Source: Diplolepis rosae (Eukaryota; Arthropoda; Insecta; Hymenoptera; Diplolepididae). Taken from it: a stretch of 64,000 nt of DNA. The stretch covers positions 3,286,001 to 3,350,000 of the forward strand of contig JAPYXD010000259.1 of the NCBI GenBank assembly GCA_030998225.1, read 5' to 3'. Below are positions 1 to 10,826 of this stretch, in pieces. How positions within the stretch are numbered: position 1 is the stretch's first letter; every line of letters begins with the position of its first letter. Both the position numbers and the translations under genes were made by a program. The notes under the pieces were generated by a model. That model was not told the DNA's origin and did no database searches. It saw only the letters and a program-made list of their open reading frames with translations.

Positions 1-540
1 TTTCAGTGGATATTAAATTCCACTTGTAAAGGTAAAAAGCACCAGAAAATGGGCATACTTATGATTCTTCAAATATTTATATACTATATACCAGAAATTG
101 AGACGTCGGGTGCAAAAATTAAATCCTTGCATATTGACCAAAAATCGTTTTTGAATTTTTGCTTTCGAAATATATATGAGTCATTCCACCCAAGATTTAC
201 ATTTAACAATTTTTTTGCGTTCATTGAACCAAAATATTCGACACGTATTTTTTTTATTTCAATGTAATATTGAAACTTTTTGAGTAGTGAATTTTTAAAC
301 TTTTGAGTTTTGTGAAAAGTTCTTTTTTACGATCGCGTATATTAAAAATAGTATTTTATTCAAAACGTTTCGTCATATCATGAAATTCACGCTTTTTTCT
401 CAGCTGTTGAATGAGGCCAATTAGAAGTCGATTCAATTTTTTGTTAATAAAAAACGGGAAATTCTATGAAATAGATTTTTTCAAATTTAATACTATTTTT
501 TTTTATCAATAAATATTTCTTAATTATTCCAGAGTTTTCT
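1..540. other. AT-rich non-coding stretch
   Basis: No gene supported. The short open frame at 49-267 has AT-driven codon use and no recognisable motif. A sentence of text-like similarity (TGGGTGGAATGACCC-type) recurs at 181-200 and 1928-1942, so even this stretch probably contains dispersed repeat. Confidence 0.6.
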
Positions 541-632
541 GCACCCAGGAAAATGTTTCCTTGATTAAAAAAAAATTTCTTTGAATCAAACAAATTTGTG
601 CATTGCTATACAGAAAAGTATCTTTGATTCAA

Positions 633-931
633 GGGATCATACCACTGTGAGCCCCCCAAAAAATGCTGTTTTTAAGAATTTTTTTAGGGGTTTCGAATAT
701 AAATTTTGATATAAAATTTGTTGGGCTTAATAAATAAACTCTTGAAATACACGAAAAAAATTATTTCAGTGATTTTACACAGTTTTTGTAAAATAAATAA
801 ATAAATTTTTTAAATGTATTTAAAGAGTTTATTCATTAAGTCCAACAAGTTTTATATCAATATTTATATTAGCCATTTCTAAAAAAATTTGTAAAAATAG
901 CCTTTTTGGGGGGGTGGAGTGGTATAATCCC
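633..931. repeat. palindromic MITE with GGGATNATACCAC ends
   Basis: The left half (GGGATCATACCACTGTGAG) reappears inverted at the right edge (GTGGTATAATCCC). The match continues inward through a poly-C/poly-G segment to a shared AAGAGTTTATT motif, so the element can fold on itself almost end to end. The flanks are TTCAA and TTAC, both one step from TTAA, so a TTAA target is inferred. No ORF. Similar ends occur at 58193-59582 and one lone end lies near 14957. Confidence 0.7.
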
Positions 932-1454
932 TTACGGGGGGAGCCTCATGTGAAATTCAATTTTTTTGCATTTTTTTTTATTGCTTCAAAAATTCATTTA
1001 CTATCTCAAGAATATAACCTTAAAGTTTTAAATCCAAGAGAAAGTTCCAAAGGTTCCTAAGAAGTCACCAAGGTGATGCTCTTCAAAAACTAATGAACCG
1101 ATCGACTTGAATTTTGTATAGATATTCCTTAACTTACTGGACATCGAATGAAGCTAAATGTACATTAAAATTGTTATAATAAATATTGTTATTGTCGATT
1201 CATCTATAATAAATAAAAAGGTCATTGATTTGAGTCAGTTACAAGGACCTGGGCGTTCCCTGGCGCAAATTGAAGAAGCCGACTTCGAACAGCTGTAGCC
1301 CTGCCATTTTGGATTTTTTCAACTAAAAAAAAAAAATTTCAAATACTTTGTCTAGTCAATATTATCATGTAATTTATTCAAATTTGATAAATTTTCTCAT
1401 TTTTCTGGAAAAAATTCTCAAAAAACAGTCACTTACATGAGGCTCCCCCCTTAA
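932..1454. mobile_element. TTAA-type non-autonomous element with GGGGGGAGCCTCATGT ends
   Basis: GGGGGGAGCCTCATGTGA at 936 is inverted at 1433-1450 (TTACATGAGGCTCCCCCC). TTAA follows on the right and TTAC precedes on the left. TTAA targets are typical of the piggyBac superfamily, but no transposase is present, so the assignment is inference. It abuts the element at 633-931 and the two share the degenerate TTAA between them. A related right end lies at 24020-24043. Confidence 0.65.
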
Positions 1455-2077
1455 AGAAATTTCTTCATTGTTTTTGTTTCTCTTTGAATTAAAGGAATGA
1501 ATGTCTGCACAGTCGCATAGTATTTATATTCATAATGGGATTCATAGAAATATTTTTTATAATTTAACGAAAAAATGTTCATCGTTCAAGGTAATAAAAT
1601 TATATTAAACAAATTATTTCTTACGTTTTTGCCAATGCTTTATTTGCACCAAAAAAAGATTTATTTTCAATTAAAAAAGGCTAAAAACGTGATTCCCTAT
1701 AATCAAATAATGTAAATTTGTTCTAAAGGTAATTTACTTCGAATTGAAAAAATTATCTTGAGAAAGCGATTTCTTAAATTTAAATAAAGCTCTTTTCTGG
1801 GTCTGTAAAAATTCTTGAATGAGTACTTCAATACTTTGGAATAAATTTTGAAAGTGGAGCTTCCGTTTCCGGATCAAAAAACACGAAAACAAATATTACA
1901 CGTAAAAAAATTGTTTAAATGTAAATCTTGGGTGGAATGACCCGTATATCAAGTCTCCTGAAAATCGGGTAGATAATTTTATATTTGCCTTTAGCATCTG
2001 GCGCCTCAATAATTTATGATTACAATAACAACAACAACTAATCATTCATCCATAGAGGTTTTCAAGTTGTAATTTAT

Positions 2078-2150
2078 TGGTCAGTTCGTCTTAAAAGCTT
2101 ATCTGATTAGATGAATCCTTGGCTATAATAACTGTCAGGGTCGAGTCCCA
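2078..2150 (+). repeat. degenerate tRNA-like sequence
   Basis: TGGTCAGTTCGTCTTAAAAGC resembles an A box and GGGTCGAGTCCC at about 2138-2149 resembles a B box, with spacing compatible with a tRNA. No acceptor stem could be paired. It may be a tRNA pseudogene or the head of a SINE; chance is also possible. Confidence 0.25.
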
Positions 2151-2335
2151 TGTGTCGCTATTATTTATTTTTGCCTAACTCTGCCTAACTTTTTTAAAAT
2201 GAATTTAAAGAGTTCCAAAAAATTGTTTAGCAGTTTCTTCAAAGGTACTACGGTAACAGAACATTCTAAACTACAAAGCTGCTTTTTATTGACTATTTTT
2301 TAATTGCCCTCTTCTGACCCTCTATAGAATACTGT

Positions 2336-2656
2336 TTAGGCATAATTAGTTTTCATATTTTGAAAATAATTCAGTGATTGATGTTCAGTTTTGTGATCTA
2401 TGAAAGCACTTTGAAGTATATCAAACATGTTAAGCAAATTTAGTGATGACTCAGGAAGAGTAGAGCATGCTTCTTTTAATGTTTCAATGTGACTCATAAT
2501 ATCTTTAATATCTTGTATCAATTCTACTGTAAAAGATCGTGGTACTGCAGGATGAGAATTTAATTTCGCTATAAATGTAGCAGCAGACTTGGAGACATCG
2601 TTAGCAAATTTCATGACAGTAGCATTTGATACGTTTGTATCATGCATCATACACAC
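2336..2656 (-). pseudogene. C-terminal fragment of a transposon-associated uncharacterised protein
   Basis: A 106-residue frame. Its core (FIAKLNSHPAVPRSF, then a helical stretch, then MFDILQSAF...KTEHQSLNYF) matches my memory of a multicopy protein family of insects, cnidarians and fish in which FIAKLxxNPxxPRS precedes an acidic helical segment and an xMFDxxxxPFxxLKTEYxRxxxL block. That family behaves as repeats and is usually treated as transposon-encoded; its biochemical role is unknown. The 5' part is missing: the frame begins at the edge of the TIR element 2654-3817. There is no upstream promoter or acceptor that I can place. Reading continues to a TAA just before position 2336. Fragment, probably not expressed. 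Confidence 0.5.
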
Positions 2657-3817
2657 GGAAAAAAATGAAATGTCTGCTACTGCTAACTGCAGTTAGCTGT
2701 CGACTAGTTAATTGTGATTGATAAAAAGTTTGCTGAGAGAGTTAACAGTTTGCTGGGACAGTTAAAATATGTTAGCTGCAATCTATGTTGAAAATTTGCA
2801 TTGGACTCCTTAGCGTATTAAGAGTTGTAGCTAATCATTTGGTTGTTGCTGCTGAAACAGTTTACTCTCCTAGAAAATCTCAAAATTCGTACTCGTAGCT
2901 TTTAAAATTTTGCGCTGATATGTAAGAAGTTAGCAGCGGTTGCTAACGGCTGCTTAGAAATCCCGCGTTTTCTATGCTGCTCATGCGCACAAAGCGCGAC
3001 TAGTCAGATATTCTGCTGTAAATGGTAAGTTGTACACCTGTCGCGTTGTTTTAAATTTAATTTATAAATAATTCGACGATTCGCGTTAATTTATAATGCA
3101 AATGACTGATTTGTAACTGATCTCTGAAGATTGTATTTTAGGTTTTGTAATAGGTTCTTTATTGTGCTATTTATTATCTTCTTACTGAGGTTATCTTAAT
3201 TCTAAGTGTTGTATACTTGTACAATTTTTGAAAACATTATATTGGACTGGTAAGTAAGTCGCTACTGTTCCCGGTAATGTTTCTACTTGTAGCTATAAGT
3301 TTGGTTATCAAAGCAGCTCACGTTTTATTCTTATTCTTGAAAAATTATGCTGTGATTAAGGTTAGAACTGAATCAGTTTTTTTTCGTTTTTAATTGTGCA
3401 GGTTACGATATGTCGCAAGAAATTAGTTGTTTTGATATAACTTGCCAGCAGACTTTTGTGAGTATAGAAGGGTTACGAGATCATTTTTTTCTTAAGCACC
3501 CAAGGTGTAACTGTATTTAAATGTAGGTTTGGAAGTTCAAAATCAATGATTTTGAGTGCTACCTCTATTTGCAGCAATTGCTAAGAAAATTAACTAGTAC
3601 TTCAAACGCTGTTAGAACAGCAAGATACCACGACCGATAGGCTACTGCTCACAATCGTTGTTACCAGTGCTAACGTAAATTAGCTGGCATCGCTAAAGTA
3701 CTGTAGCGAATAGACGTTAGTATTAGCAGCTAAGACATTCGCTTTCCGTATATCAAGTAACTTTCTTAGCTGTGGTAGCGAATATTTAGCTAATGCAGCT
3801 AATTATTTTTTTCCGTG
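2654..3817. mobile_element. TIR element with CACGGAAAAAAAT ends and GCTAA subterminal repeats
   Basis: Both ends read CACGGAAAAAAAT inward (2654 and, inverted, up to 3817). The first and last 350 bases are packed with GCTAA/TTAGC motifs in both orientations (for example near 2676, 2693, 2770, 2930, 3580, 3680, 3780). Subterminal clusters of this kind are transposase-binding arrays in hAT, CACTA and similar DNA transposons. The interior carries a zinc-finger exon (3402-3504) but no transposase. No convincing target duplication was found. The element sits at the edge of the gene fragment at 2336-2656. Confidence 0.65.
3402..3504 (+). CDS. C2H2 zinc-finger first coding exon inside a TIR element
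   Basis: A pyrimidine-rich tract ends in TGTGCAG at 3401, and the exon has ATG at 3410. The frame encodes one zinc finger with spacing C-x4-C-x12-H-x4-H (Cys7, Cys12, His25, His30). A splice donor AAG|GTGTAA follows at 3505, five residues after the last His; without splicing the frame ends at TAA 3518-3520 after 36 residues. A single N-terminal C2H2 finger before a splice site is common in insect transposon-associated proteins, where it may bind nucleic acid. The exons that should follow are absent within the element. Either this is the remnant of an internally deleted autonomous element or a captured exon. Confidence 0.5.
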
Positions 3818-4117
3818 CATGCTCATGTAAAATCATTTTCAATTAGTTTAGTATTTTGTACGGTTAAATTCATAAGAATATAAGATATATTATGACTCTG
3901 AATACCAGTAGTTCATAATATCTTTGTTTATTATGAAAAAATTGGCATTTAGAATTTGAAGATTTTTTTTAGAAATCTGAAGACATTTTTCAAAATTGTC
4001 TGAAGATTTCTGAAGAAAAATCTGCGCAATCTGAAGATTTCTATTCTGGCAACCTGGCAACACTGTTACAATGTGAGGTGTAAATATTCGAATAAATATT
4101 AAAATTATTTACCTAAG

Positions 4118-4514
4118 ACAAAACTCGAGGGCAAACCAGACTACGACAACCATTTCCATATAAAAAAGCAGAACTCCAGCTTCGTCTTGGTACTCATCTA
4201 TCGTGCTAAAGACGGAAAGAACCAGACAGGTGAAGACCATACAAAATCTGGAACATACAATTCTGCACGTGACAATGTGACAAAAGCATTCATGTAAACA
4301 AGAATATGAGTGTATTATTTTGTTTAACAGGTCATCTACGAAAGTTATATCAACTTTGCGCCCACACGAAATAATACCTCACTTTCCAGATTCAAGAACA
4401 TTAAAGTTTAGTAGGTCGATTGTGAAGATTGAGTGCTTGTGTGACTTCAGGGAAATCATCATCGAATATTTATTTTTACTGGTGATGACATGGTTAGTGC
4501 CTATATATATCTAA
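4118..4514 (+). CDS. unrecognised two-part reading frame with a possible 37-base intron
   Basis: An open frame starts after CTAAG at 4117 and runs through a lysine-rich, polar segment (contains LEGKPDYDNHFHIKKQ) to ATTCAT at 4293. A 37-base GTAAAC...TTTAACAG segment follows, and the frame resumes at 4331 in the matching phase (AT|G) through RPHEIIPHFPDSRTLKF to TAA at 4512-4514. The first part has mixed third positions (GGC, TTC, CTC, GAC), unlike the AT-driven shadow frames around it. I do not recognise the family. A 37-base intron is shorter than usual in insects, so the gap could instead be a small insertion in a decayed gene. Alternatively, the first part simply ends at the TAA at 4295-4297. 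Confidence 0.35.
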
Positions 4515-4892
4515 AATAGAATCAATATTACTATAAAATAATAACAGCTCCTCGTTACTTTTCAAGTATTAATTCATTCTCTTTATTATAGGGTTATTTA
4601 TATAAGGCGGAGGATCACTAATTTATGTAAAGTAATAGTATACTACAATGCAAATTTTTTATCCAGTATGGAATATTCTCTTTAGGATGTCAATTTATTT
4701 TGAATTCTAGCGTGTTTTCATTATATGTACATTTTTGCAAAATGGTAAATCATTTTTCTTGATTTGTAATTTGTAATTTGTAATTCAAAACTTCGAGAAA
4801 TTCAAATTAGATCAAATTCTTAAACTAGCAAAACAACCAGATTTGGAACAAAATAATCATGCACGCCCTTCCTTTTTTCCTTTTACCATATT

Positions 4893-5132
4893 CCCGCAAC
4901 TATTAAAATCAATAGTATATTTCGTATCAAGTGCGGAAAGGCGTATTTTATTGCAAGAGCGAGTCGGTCATTTTGCGTGCGGAAAGTCGATTTTCTCGCA
5001 TTAGTGCGGTAAAATTTTAACTGTACGGAAAACCAACTTTCCGCACGAAAAACGACATCGACTTTCTCTTGCGTTAAAATACGCCTTTCCGCACTTGATA
5101 CAAAATATACTATTGATTTTAATAGTTGCGGG
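4893..5132. repeat. palindromic MITE, GTGCGGAAAGGCGTATTTTA family
   Basis: About 55 bases at the left (CCCGCAACTATTAAAATC onward) are repeated inverted at the right edge. Inside lie further inverted blocks with TGCGTGCGGAAAGT and GTGCGGTAAAATTTTAA. A related half-unit continues to about 5250. Copies of the same family occur at 11703-11990, 27248-27345 and 31201-31803. The frame at 4883-5191 is a by-product of the palindrome. Confidence 0.7.
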
Positions 5133-5309
5133 ATTAAAAGGAAAAGGGATTTTAAAAAAGGCGGTAAAATTTTAACTATACGGAAAATCAACTTTCCGCA
5201 CGCAAAACAACACCGAAAAGACTAACTTTCGGTGTATGGCGGACAAAAAAATGTTTACAAACCACGAAAGTTTCGGCACCCTTCTCAGAGGCTTAAAACA
5301 AATTTCACA

Positions 5310-6229
5310 TTAAGGCCACGTCTTACTTGAGTGACGTGATCAAGCAGTCAATATTTTTTGTATCGTTCACATAACTTTTTCTGTGATTAAAATATCACCC
5401 TGAATCTTTTGGGAAAGCTAGAGAAAACAATGAACTACGTCTACCTGCCTCATTTGGGTCGAAATCAAAAAAAGAAAATTTTGAAGAAATTATGCAGTAA
5501 AAACTCATAATAGGGGCAATTTCGGGTGTTGCTTATTTAAAATCAGGTAATCCACCTTTCTTCTTACGGCACTTAACTCCAAGTTGCTTACATCACCACT
5601 CTTTCGACCCCTCGCACCAGACAATCATCAAACTAATTCTAGAAAGTTCCTAAACCCAGTTCCTCTATTATGAGTTTTGAGTGTATATGGAGAATTATTT
5701 TCGTTCTTTACATTTTCACACAAAATGAGATATTGATTTTAATCGTTGGGAAGTTGCATAAACGTCAATAATAAAGATTGATCTGGTCCTAAATATTTAT
5801 AAATTTGAAAAGAAAAAATCAATAATTCCACAGATTTCCATTAATAACGACCCTTCCAACCATATTTGTGTTCCACAGCATAGCCGGTACTTGCACAAAT
5901 CTGTTAATTTCTTGGAGTTTGTTTTAATGTCAATAAATACTTAGGATTAAATAAACCTTTATTATTGCCTTTTATTCAATTTCCCTATGATTAGAACCAA
6001 TATCTCATTTTGTGTGGAAATTCAAAGGACGAAAAAATTCTCCATACTTAATTTACATGAAAATTTTTATTTTTTAATTTTCACCCAAATGAGACAAATG
6101 AATGTAGTTTATTGTTCTCTCTTGTATTACAGGCAGTTTCAGGGTGGTATTTTGATTTAAAAAAAGTGATGTGAATGAAAAAAAAAATTAATTACTTGAT
6201 CACGTGACTTAAGTAAGATATAGGCTTAA
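5310..6229. mobile_element. 920-base TTAA element with long imperfect inverted repeats
   Basis: The left edge TTAAGGCCACGTCTTACTTG is mirrored at the right (GTAAGATATAGGCTTAA). The match continues inward for about 170 bases on each side, including TTGATCACGTGAC and a CCTGAATCTTTTGGG-like block. Both edges are TTAA. No ORF of note. The TTAAGGCC start links it to 12873-13238, 17737-17786 and 51060-51309. Confidence 0.65.
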
Positions 6230-6727
6230 GACACCAATTTTTCTTACCTGTCACATTCCATTGGGACGCACGAAACTCCAACCATGAGAACCAGTGAGAA
6301 ACTGAAAAAATTTACGTGTCTCTCCTCCTTATATACTACCTGAAAGACCCAAGGACCCTAAGACCTTAAAAAAATGGAAATCATTTCACAGAATCTAGAT
6401 ACTTCAAAGAATTTTATTGTATTTTCCTTTCTCCTTTTTTGTTGGGTTCTTAGGATTGTTAATTAAGAGAAGGCTTGCATGATTGTTTTGGTCCGAATTT
6501 TATTGATTCACAGAAAAAGGTTTATTTGATTCATTTTAATATTTCAATTAATTATTAATTAATTAATTATTTAAATTTTCTCCAATTTAAAAAAAAATTT
6601 CATTCGTTCAAGGTAATAAATTTAATACATTATTTCTTAAGTTTTTTCCAGTTCTGCATTTTAATCAAATAAATATTTTTTTAATTCAAGTAAATAATGT
6701 TTAAAAAAATTTTCTTTCGGGTGCACC

Positions 6728-8172
6728 TCCGAAAACCACTTACCTCCGATTCATTTTTACAATTCTTTTCATTTTATGCCGATTAATATTGTTCTGGGAA
6801 AAATATATTTTACATAAGTTGTAGAGGATGCAAAAATTTATCTTTAATGTTCCACACATTTTTGCCCTAAAACTGTTATTTTTCGAGAAAAATGAGTTTT
6901 ACAAAAAAAAATCTGCGGAAACCCATTAAGGTTGTAGTATCGAATAGGTGAACCTTTTGATTTACATAAAGCTCCCCATATTTACGTATTCTGACGCACT
7001 GATTACGAATATAATAGTGGTAATTGTCAAATAGTCGATTTTCATGGTGAAAGCATAAAAAACCATAAAAATCATGGTTGTTGGTGTTTATCTCAACCAA
7101 TATGCAAATTTTCGCAAAATATTCCAAATATAACTTGTAGACCTCATAGAGATACATATTTTCTGTTGCATGATTTTTTTTCTACGATTAATAGTTTCCG
7201 AGAAAATCAGTGATACATTTGATATCGAATTTAAATACCCAAAAATAATACAAGCTACATGTCAAGTACAACCAAGTATTTTATTTAATTTATTTTCCTA
7301 TTTCATGTGTCTTGTTATTCTTTCAATTTTTTTTGGCCCTGCAACCATACACCTCATGGACTTTCAACCCTTCATTTTATAACTTCTCTTCATGACTCAT
7401 CTACCAGGCCCAAATTTCACATCATGTGGGTCCCAAAATCTCCACTTTATGGGCCCCAAAAAATAAATTGTTTGATTCCATTTAATAGGGGATGATTTGA
7501 ATCCAAAAAACTCCAAATCGTGTTCCTGTTTGATTAATTCCATTTAATAGGGTATGATTTGAATTGAAAAAACTCCCCATCATGTGCCTGTCTATTTGAT
7601 TCTATTTAATCTCATTTTTCTCGACAAATAATAATTTCAGGGCAAAAATGTAAGGCACTTTAAAGATAGATCTTTTCATCGGCTACAACTTTTGTGGGAA
7701 ATATTTTTTTCTTAGTTCAATATTTATCGACATTAAATGAAAAAACTTGATAACCCTGAACCGGCACACGTCTGTGATCGATCATAAAAGATACACGTGG
7801 CGTTTTTCATTCCAGACACTTTGAACGTTGATTACAACTAGAGTATTGCACTAATTGAATTGAAAAAAATACGAAATATACTTTGAACCTTTGAAAATAA
7901 GATGCAAATTGTTCGACCAAAAATTTTGATTCTGAAGTTTTGAAAAAAATTCTTGAAAACAAAAATTGAACAAAAAAATGAGATCAAAATTTGACTGGGT
8001 GTCCGCCACCCCAGGTGTCGATTAAGGGTTAAAGACATTTTTTTTTAGTTTTTACCTTGAAAATAAAATTTGCGGGTATTTTTATTATCATATTCGGAAT
8101 CAGCCCCTCAAAATACGTGGGTATGGTGAGTTTCAAATTAATCGGAAATAAGTGCTTTTCGGAAGTTTATCC
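6728..8172. mobile_element. foldback element of the GATTACGAAT family
   Basis: The ends TCCGAAAACCACTTACCTCC and (inverted) AAGTGCTTTTCGGAAGTTTA face each other. Sub-terminal blocks with CTGATTACGAATATAATAG and CATGGTGAAAGCATAAAAAA occur on the left, and inverted relatives on the right (TCATATTCGGAATCAGC). An inner tract 7470-7620 contains tandem ATTTAATAGGGGATGATTTGA units. Related copies: 32505-33436 and 54125-55022. Frames in this interval are not coding-like. Confidence 0.55.
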
Positions 8173-9316
8173 TTTCTTTCATCCAAAAAAGGCTAAAAAC
8201 ATGATTTCATAAAATAAAATAAATGGATATTTGTTCTAAAGGTGTTTTCATTTCAAATTGAAATTTAAAAAAAAAATTTTTAATATAAATAAAAAAATTT
8301 TCTGGGTGTTTGCTAGTTTCACAATTCGAGTTGTTTCGAATTTCTTGAAGTTTTGAATTCTAGTTTTGTTTGGACGTTGATGGGATTCTGAGTTTGTAGT
8401 AATATTAATTCGAATTCTGTTTGTAACATCTGTTATAGCGCTAAAGAACTTATCGTACGTTCAATCGCCAAATCCTGCATTTCCAAATTATATTAACACC
8501 TGATAATAAATCAACAATTAAAATACATAAAGAATAAAAATTAAATTAGTACTTTCAAAAAAAGATTGTGAACTTTATTAATATCTGGCTATATAGAATG
8601 TCAAATCATTATAAATGTGTTATCCCACAATCAAAAATCCTCTTTGGATAGTATTTTACCAGCGATTGTTCCTATAATTGAGGACCAGGAAATTCCGGAA
8701 AACATTCTTTTGCGCTTGATCAGAGCCACGCATCACTGGACTAAAGCAATCGCCATTGTATTCGATAATGCGGCGTCCACAAGCACTAACATTTCATCAC
8801 AGCTATCGTTATAGGACGTATTACGTCGATTGGGTTTTAGATTTAGACATACGAGTCGGCTTTGCGAGATATTTGTGCATGTAGACATTTGCACACAAGG
8901 TTATTCCATTATACCAGTGAGTCTACAGAAAACAAGTGGTCCGTGCAAAATGATACGAGATAAAAAGGAATGGGAGCAGAAATCGAAGAAAATGTATATA
9001 TTTGTGCAATATTCGCTTAGGTATAGAATTAGGATGATGATGAAGAAAAATATATGACGATTCCACTCCCATAAACATCATATATATACTTGTAATGTGG
9101 ATTATTTATCGATCATTCCTAAATCTCATTTTTCGCTTCTTACTTTCCAATTTTATTTTTTTTATTAATTCTAAACCAAATATTTGACGTTTTAATAGCT
9201 TTTATTTATAATATGACTCGTAAAAAATCTTCAAGGAGGATATTCCCGTCATCAACAAAGAAAACAATAACAATGCAAATTTTTTAAACAAAAAACTGTA
9301 AGAGAGAAAATTATGT
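8173..9316. other. stretch without a supported gene
   Basis: The region is AT-rich. A 65-codon frame at 8617-8814 (contains IEDQEIPENILLRLIRATHHW) has somewhat mixed codon use but no motif I recognise, no good start context and no splice signals that extend it; it could be decayed transposon coding sequence. A CACCCAGAAAA-type element edge occurs near 8303-8313. Confidence 0.4.
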
Positions 9317-10059
9317 AATTGAGCACCTGGATTCTAAAACTCGCCGCGCTCTCGGAAACAGGTAAAATTATTGTCCACTGGGTCAAAATGAAGGTTTGAA
9401 AAAAATGTTTTTTAATAAAAAAAATAAATATATATTCGAGTAGAGCATGTTCAGCCCCATATTTTTCCTAAGTGAAATTTTTTTATCCGTTCATTATTTT
9501 CTTCAATAAAAAATAAAAACACAAAATTTTTCCTTCGAGAAAAAGTGGTTTTTTAAACATTTAACTCGTCATTTCTCAGCAAAAAATGTATGAAATGATT
9601 TGAGACTTCCAGGACTTATGTAAAACATACCACTGAAGCCGGTAAGATCCTTTAAATAAATAAAATATGCAATTGTTTATAGATATTTAATAACAAATTG
9701 ATGCGCACCGTATTTCGTGTTTTTCTAACTTCGCCGACAAAAAGTATCTGGGGAAATTTAACCTACAAAAAAGTTCCAGCGAGAAAGTTGTTCCCATATG
9801 TACAAAGAAATTTTTCTGAAAATTTGAGATTATTCGGATGAAAACTACAGGAGTTCTATGGATTATTATTAAAAACTTCTCGGCAGCCGCATCTCGCCTC
9901 GGGCATCGAGCACGTACCAAAGTGCAAGTTGCCGGTCGCATCTCTTTTGTTTTGATGTTTTTGTTTACATACATTCAAGGACACTTTTAAAGAAGCAGTG
10001 AGTATAAAAGCATTATTTTGAAGATTCATGTTTTTTTCGGCTCCTACAAATTGTGATAT

Positions 10060-10290
10060 TTGAGCCCTGAAGGTAAAACTTTTTTTGAAAATTTGATAGA
10101 AAATGCCTCAATCAAAGAAAAGTCAATAAAAACTTCCAAAAAAGGTAGTAAAAACGCAGGTATAGTTAAAAAAGAAAATGAAACAGAATGCTATATTGTG
10201 AAACAAAAGTGTCAAACATCGTCACTAAAAAAGACATCTGTAAAAAAAACCGTGAAAAAACGCGCAAAGAAGGGTGTTAAGAAAACATAG
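10060..10290 (+). CDS. lysine-rich frame in the spacer of the inverted-arm element
   Basis: The frame opens without an in-frame ATG and ends with the strongly basic KKTSVKKTVKKRAKKGVKKT, followed by TAG and AATAAA a few bases later. The basic tail resembles a nuclear or DNA-binding tail, and the close AATAAA would suit a 3' exon. However, A-rich DNA encodes lysine by chance, and no family is recognised. Confidence 0.2.
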   Translation: MSPEGKTFFENLIENASIKEKSIKTSKKGSKNAGIVKKENETECYIVKQKCQTSSLKKTSVKKTVKKRAKKGVKKT

Positions 10291-10523
10291 AAATAAAAAT
10301 ACAGGATAATGTACACGATATTGTATTAAAAAAGCCAAATGTGTTAGTATTTCAGTGATACACTAAGAGGAATGTTCGAATTCCAGTTTAGAAAGTAAGC
10401 AATGCAAAAAAAATTATTGTAGAAACGAGAAATAAATATATAATCCTTGTTGAATTTTGAATCAACGTTACTTTATTAATAAACCTTACAAGGTCCGATT
10501 AAAAAAAGCCTTTTAGGTGAAAG

Positions 10524-10826
10524 GTTGCGTGCTCGATGCTCGCTGACTGCATTTTATTTTTTGTTTTATTTTTAAAAATATTTATTGATATACAAATATT
10601 ACAAAATATTACAAAAACAGAATGAATAATTTTAGTAGGAGAAAAGATTTTTTGCGAAAAGGTAATAAAATAGTCGAAAAAGCGAATTTAAAATAAAAAA
10701 TTAGTGTTAAAAAGTATTATATTTGCATAATTCTAAAAACTTTTATCAGAGAAGTGAAGTAATAAACATTTTAATAAATAAAATTAAAAAAAAAGTAATG
10801 CAGTCAACGAGTATCAAGCACGCAAC
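10524..10826. repeat. inner hairpin of the inverted-arm element
   Basis: GTTGCGTGCTCGATGCTCG at 10524 is mirrored, with four differences in 30 bases, at 10797-10826 (CGAGTATCAAGCACGCAAC). The interior is AT-rich. It may be an independent MITE inserted in the spacer of 9317-11650. Confidence 0.55.

Larger units (their letters stand above)
541..1803. mobile_element. possible degenerate TIR element bounded by ACCCAGRAAA
   Basis: The left edge reads ACCCAGGAAAATG at 543 and the right edge is its inverted relative CTTTTCTGGGT at 1792-1802. The interior near both edges is rich in short TTGATTCAA-like motifs. The same CACCCAGAAA-like edge occurs near 8311 and 22620. Two smaller elements (633-931 and 932-1454) lie inside. 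No coding capacity is visible, and no clear target duplication was found. Confidence 0.35.

Noticed and set aside
2336..3520. Single gene joining the zinc-finger exon to the 2336-2656 fragment
   Set aside because: They are on opposite strands, so they cannot form one transcript as arranged, although both resemble transposon-associated proteins.
9687..9974. 95-codon minus-strand frame, also present at 11026-11280 plus
   Set aside because: Its duplication is explained by the inverted arms. It has no motif, mixed-quality codons and no start or splice context, so it was not called as a gene.
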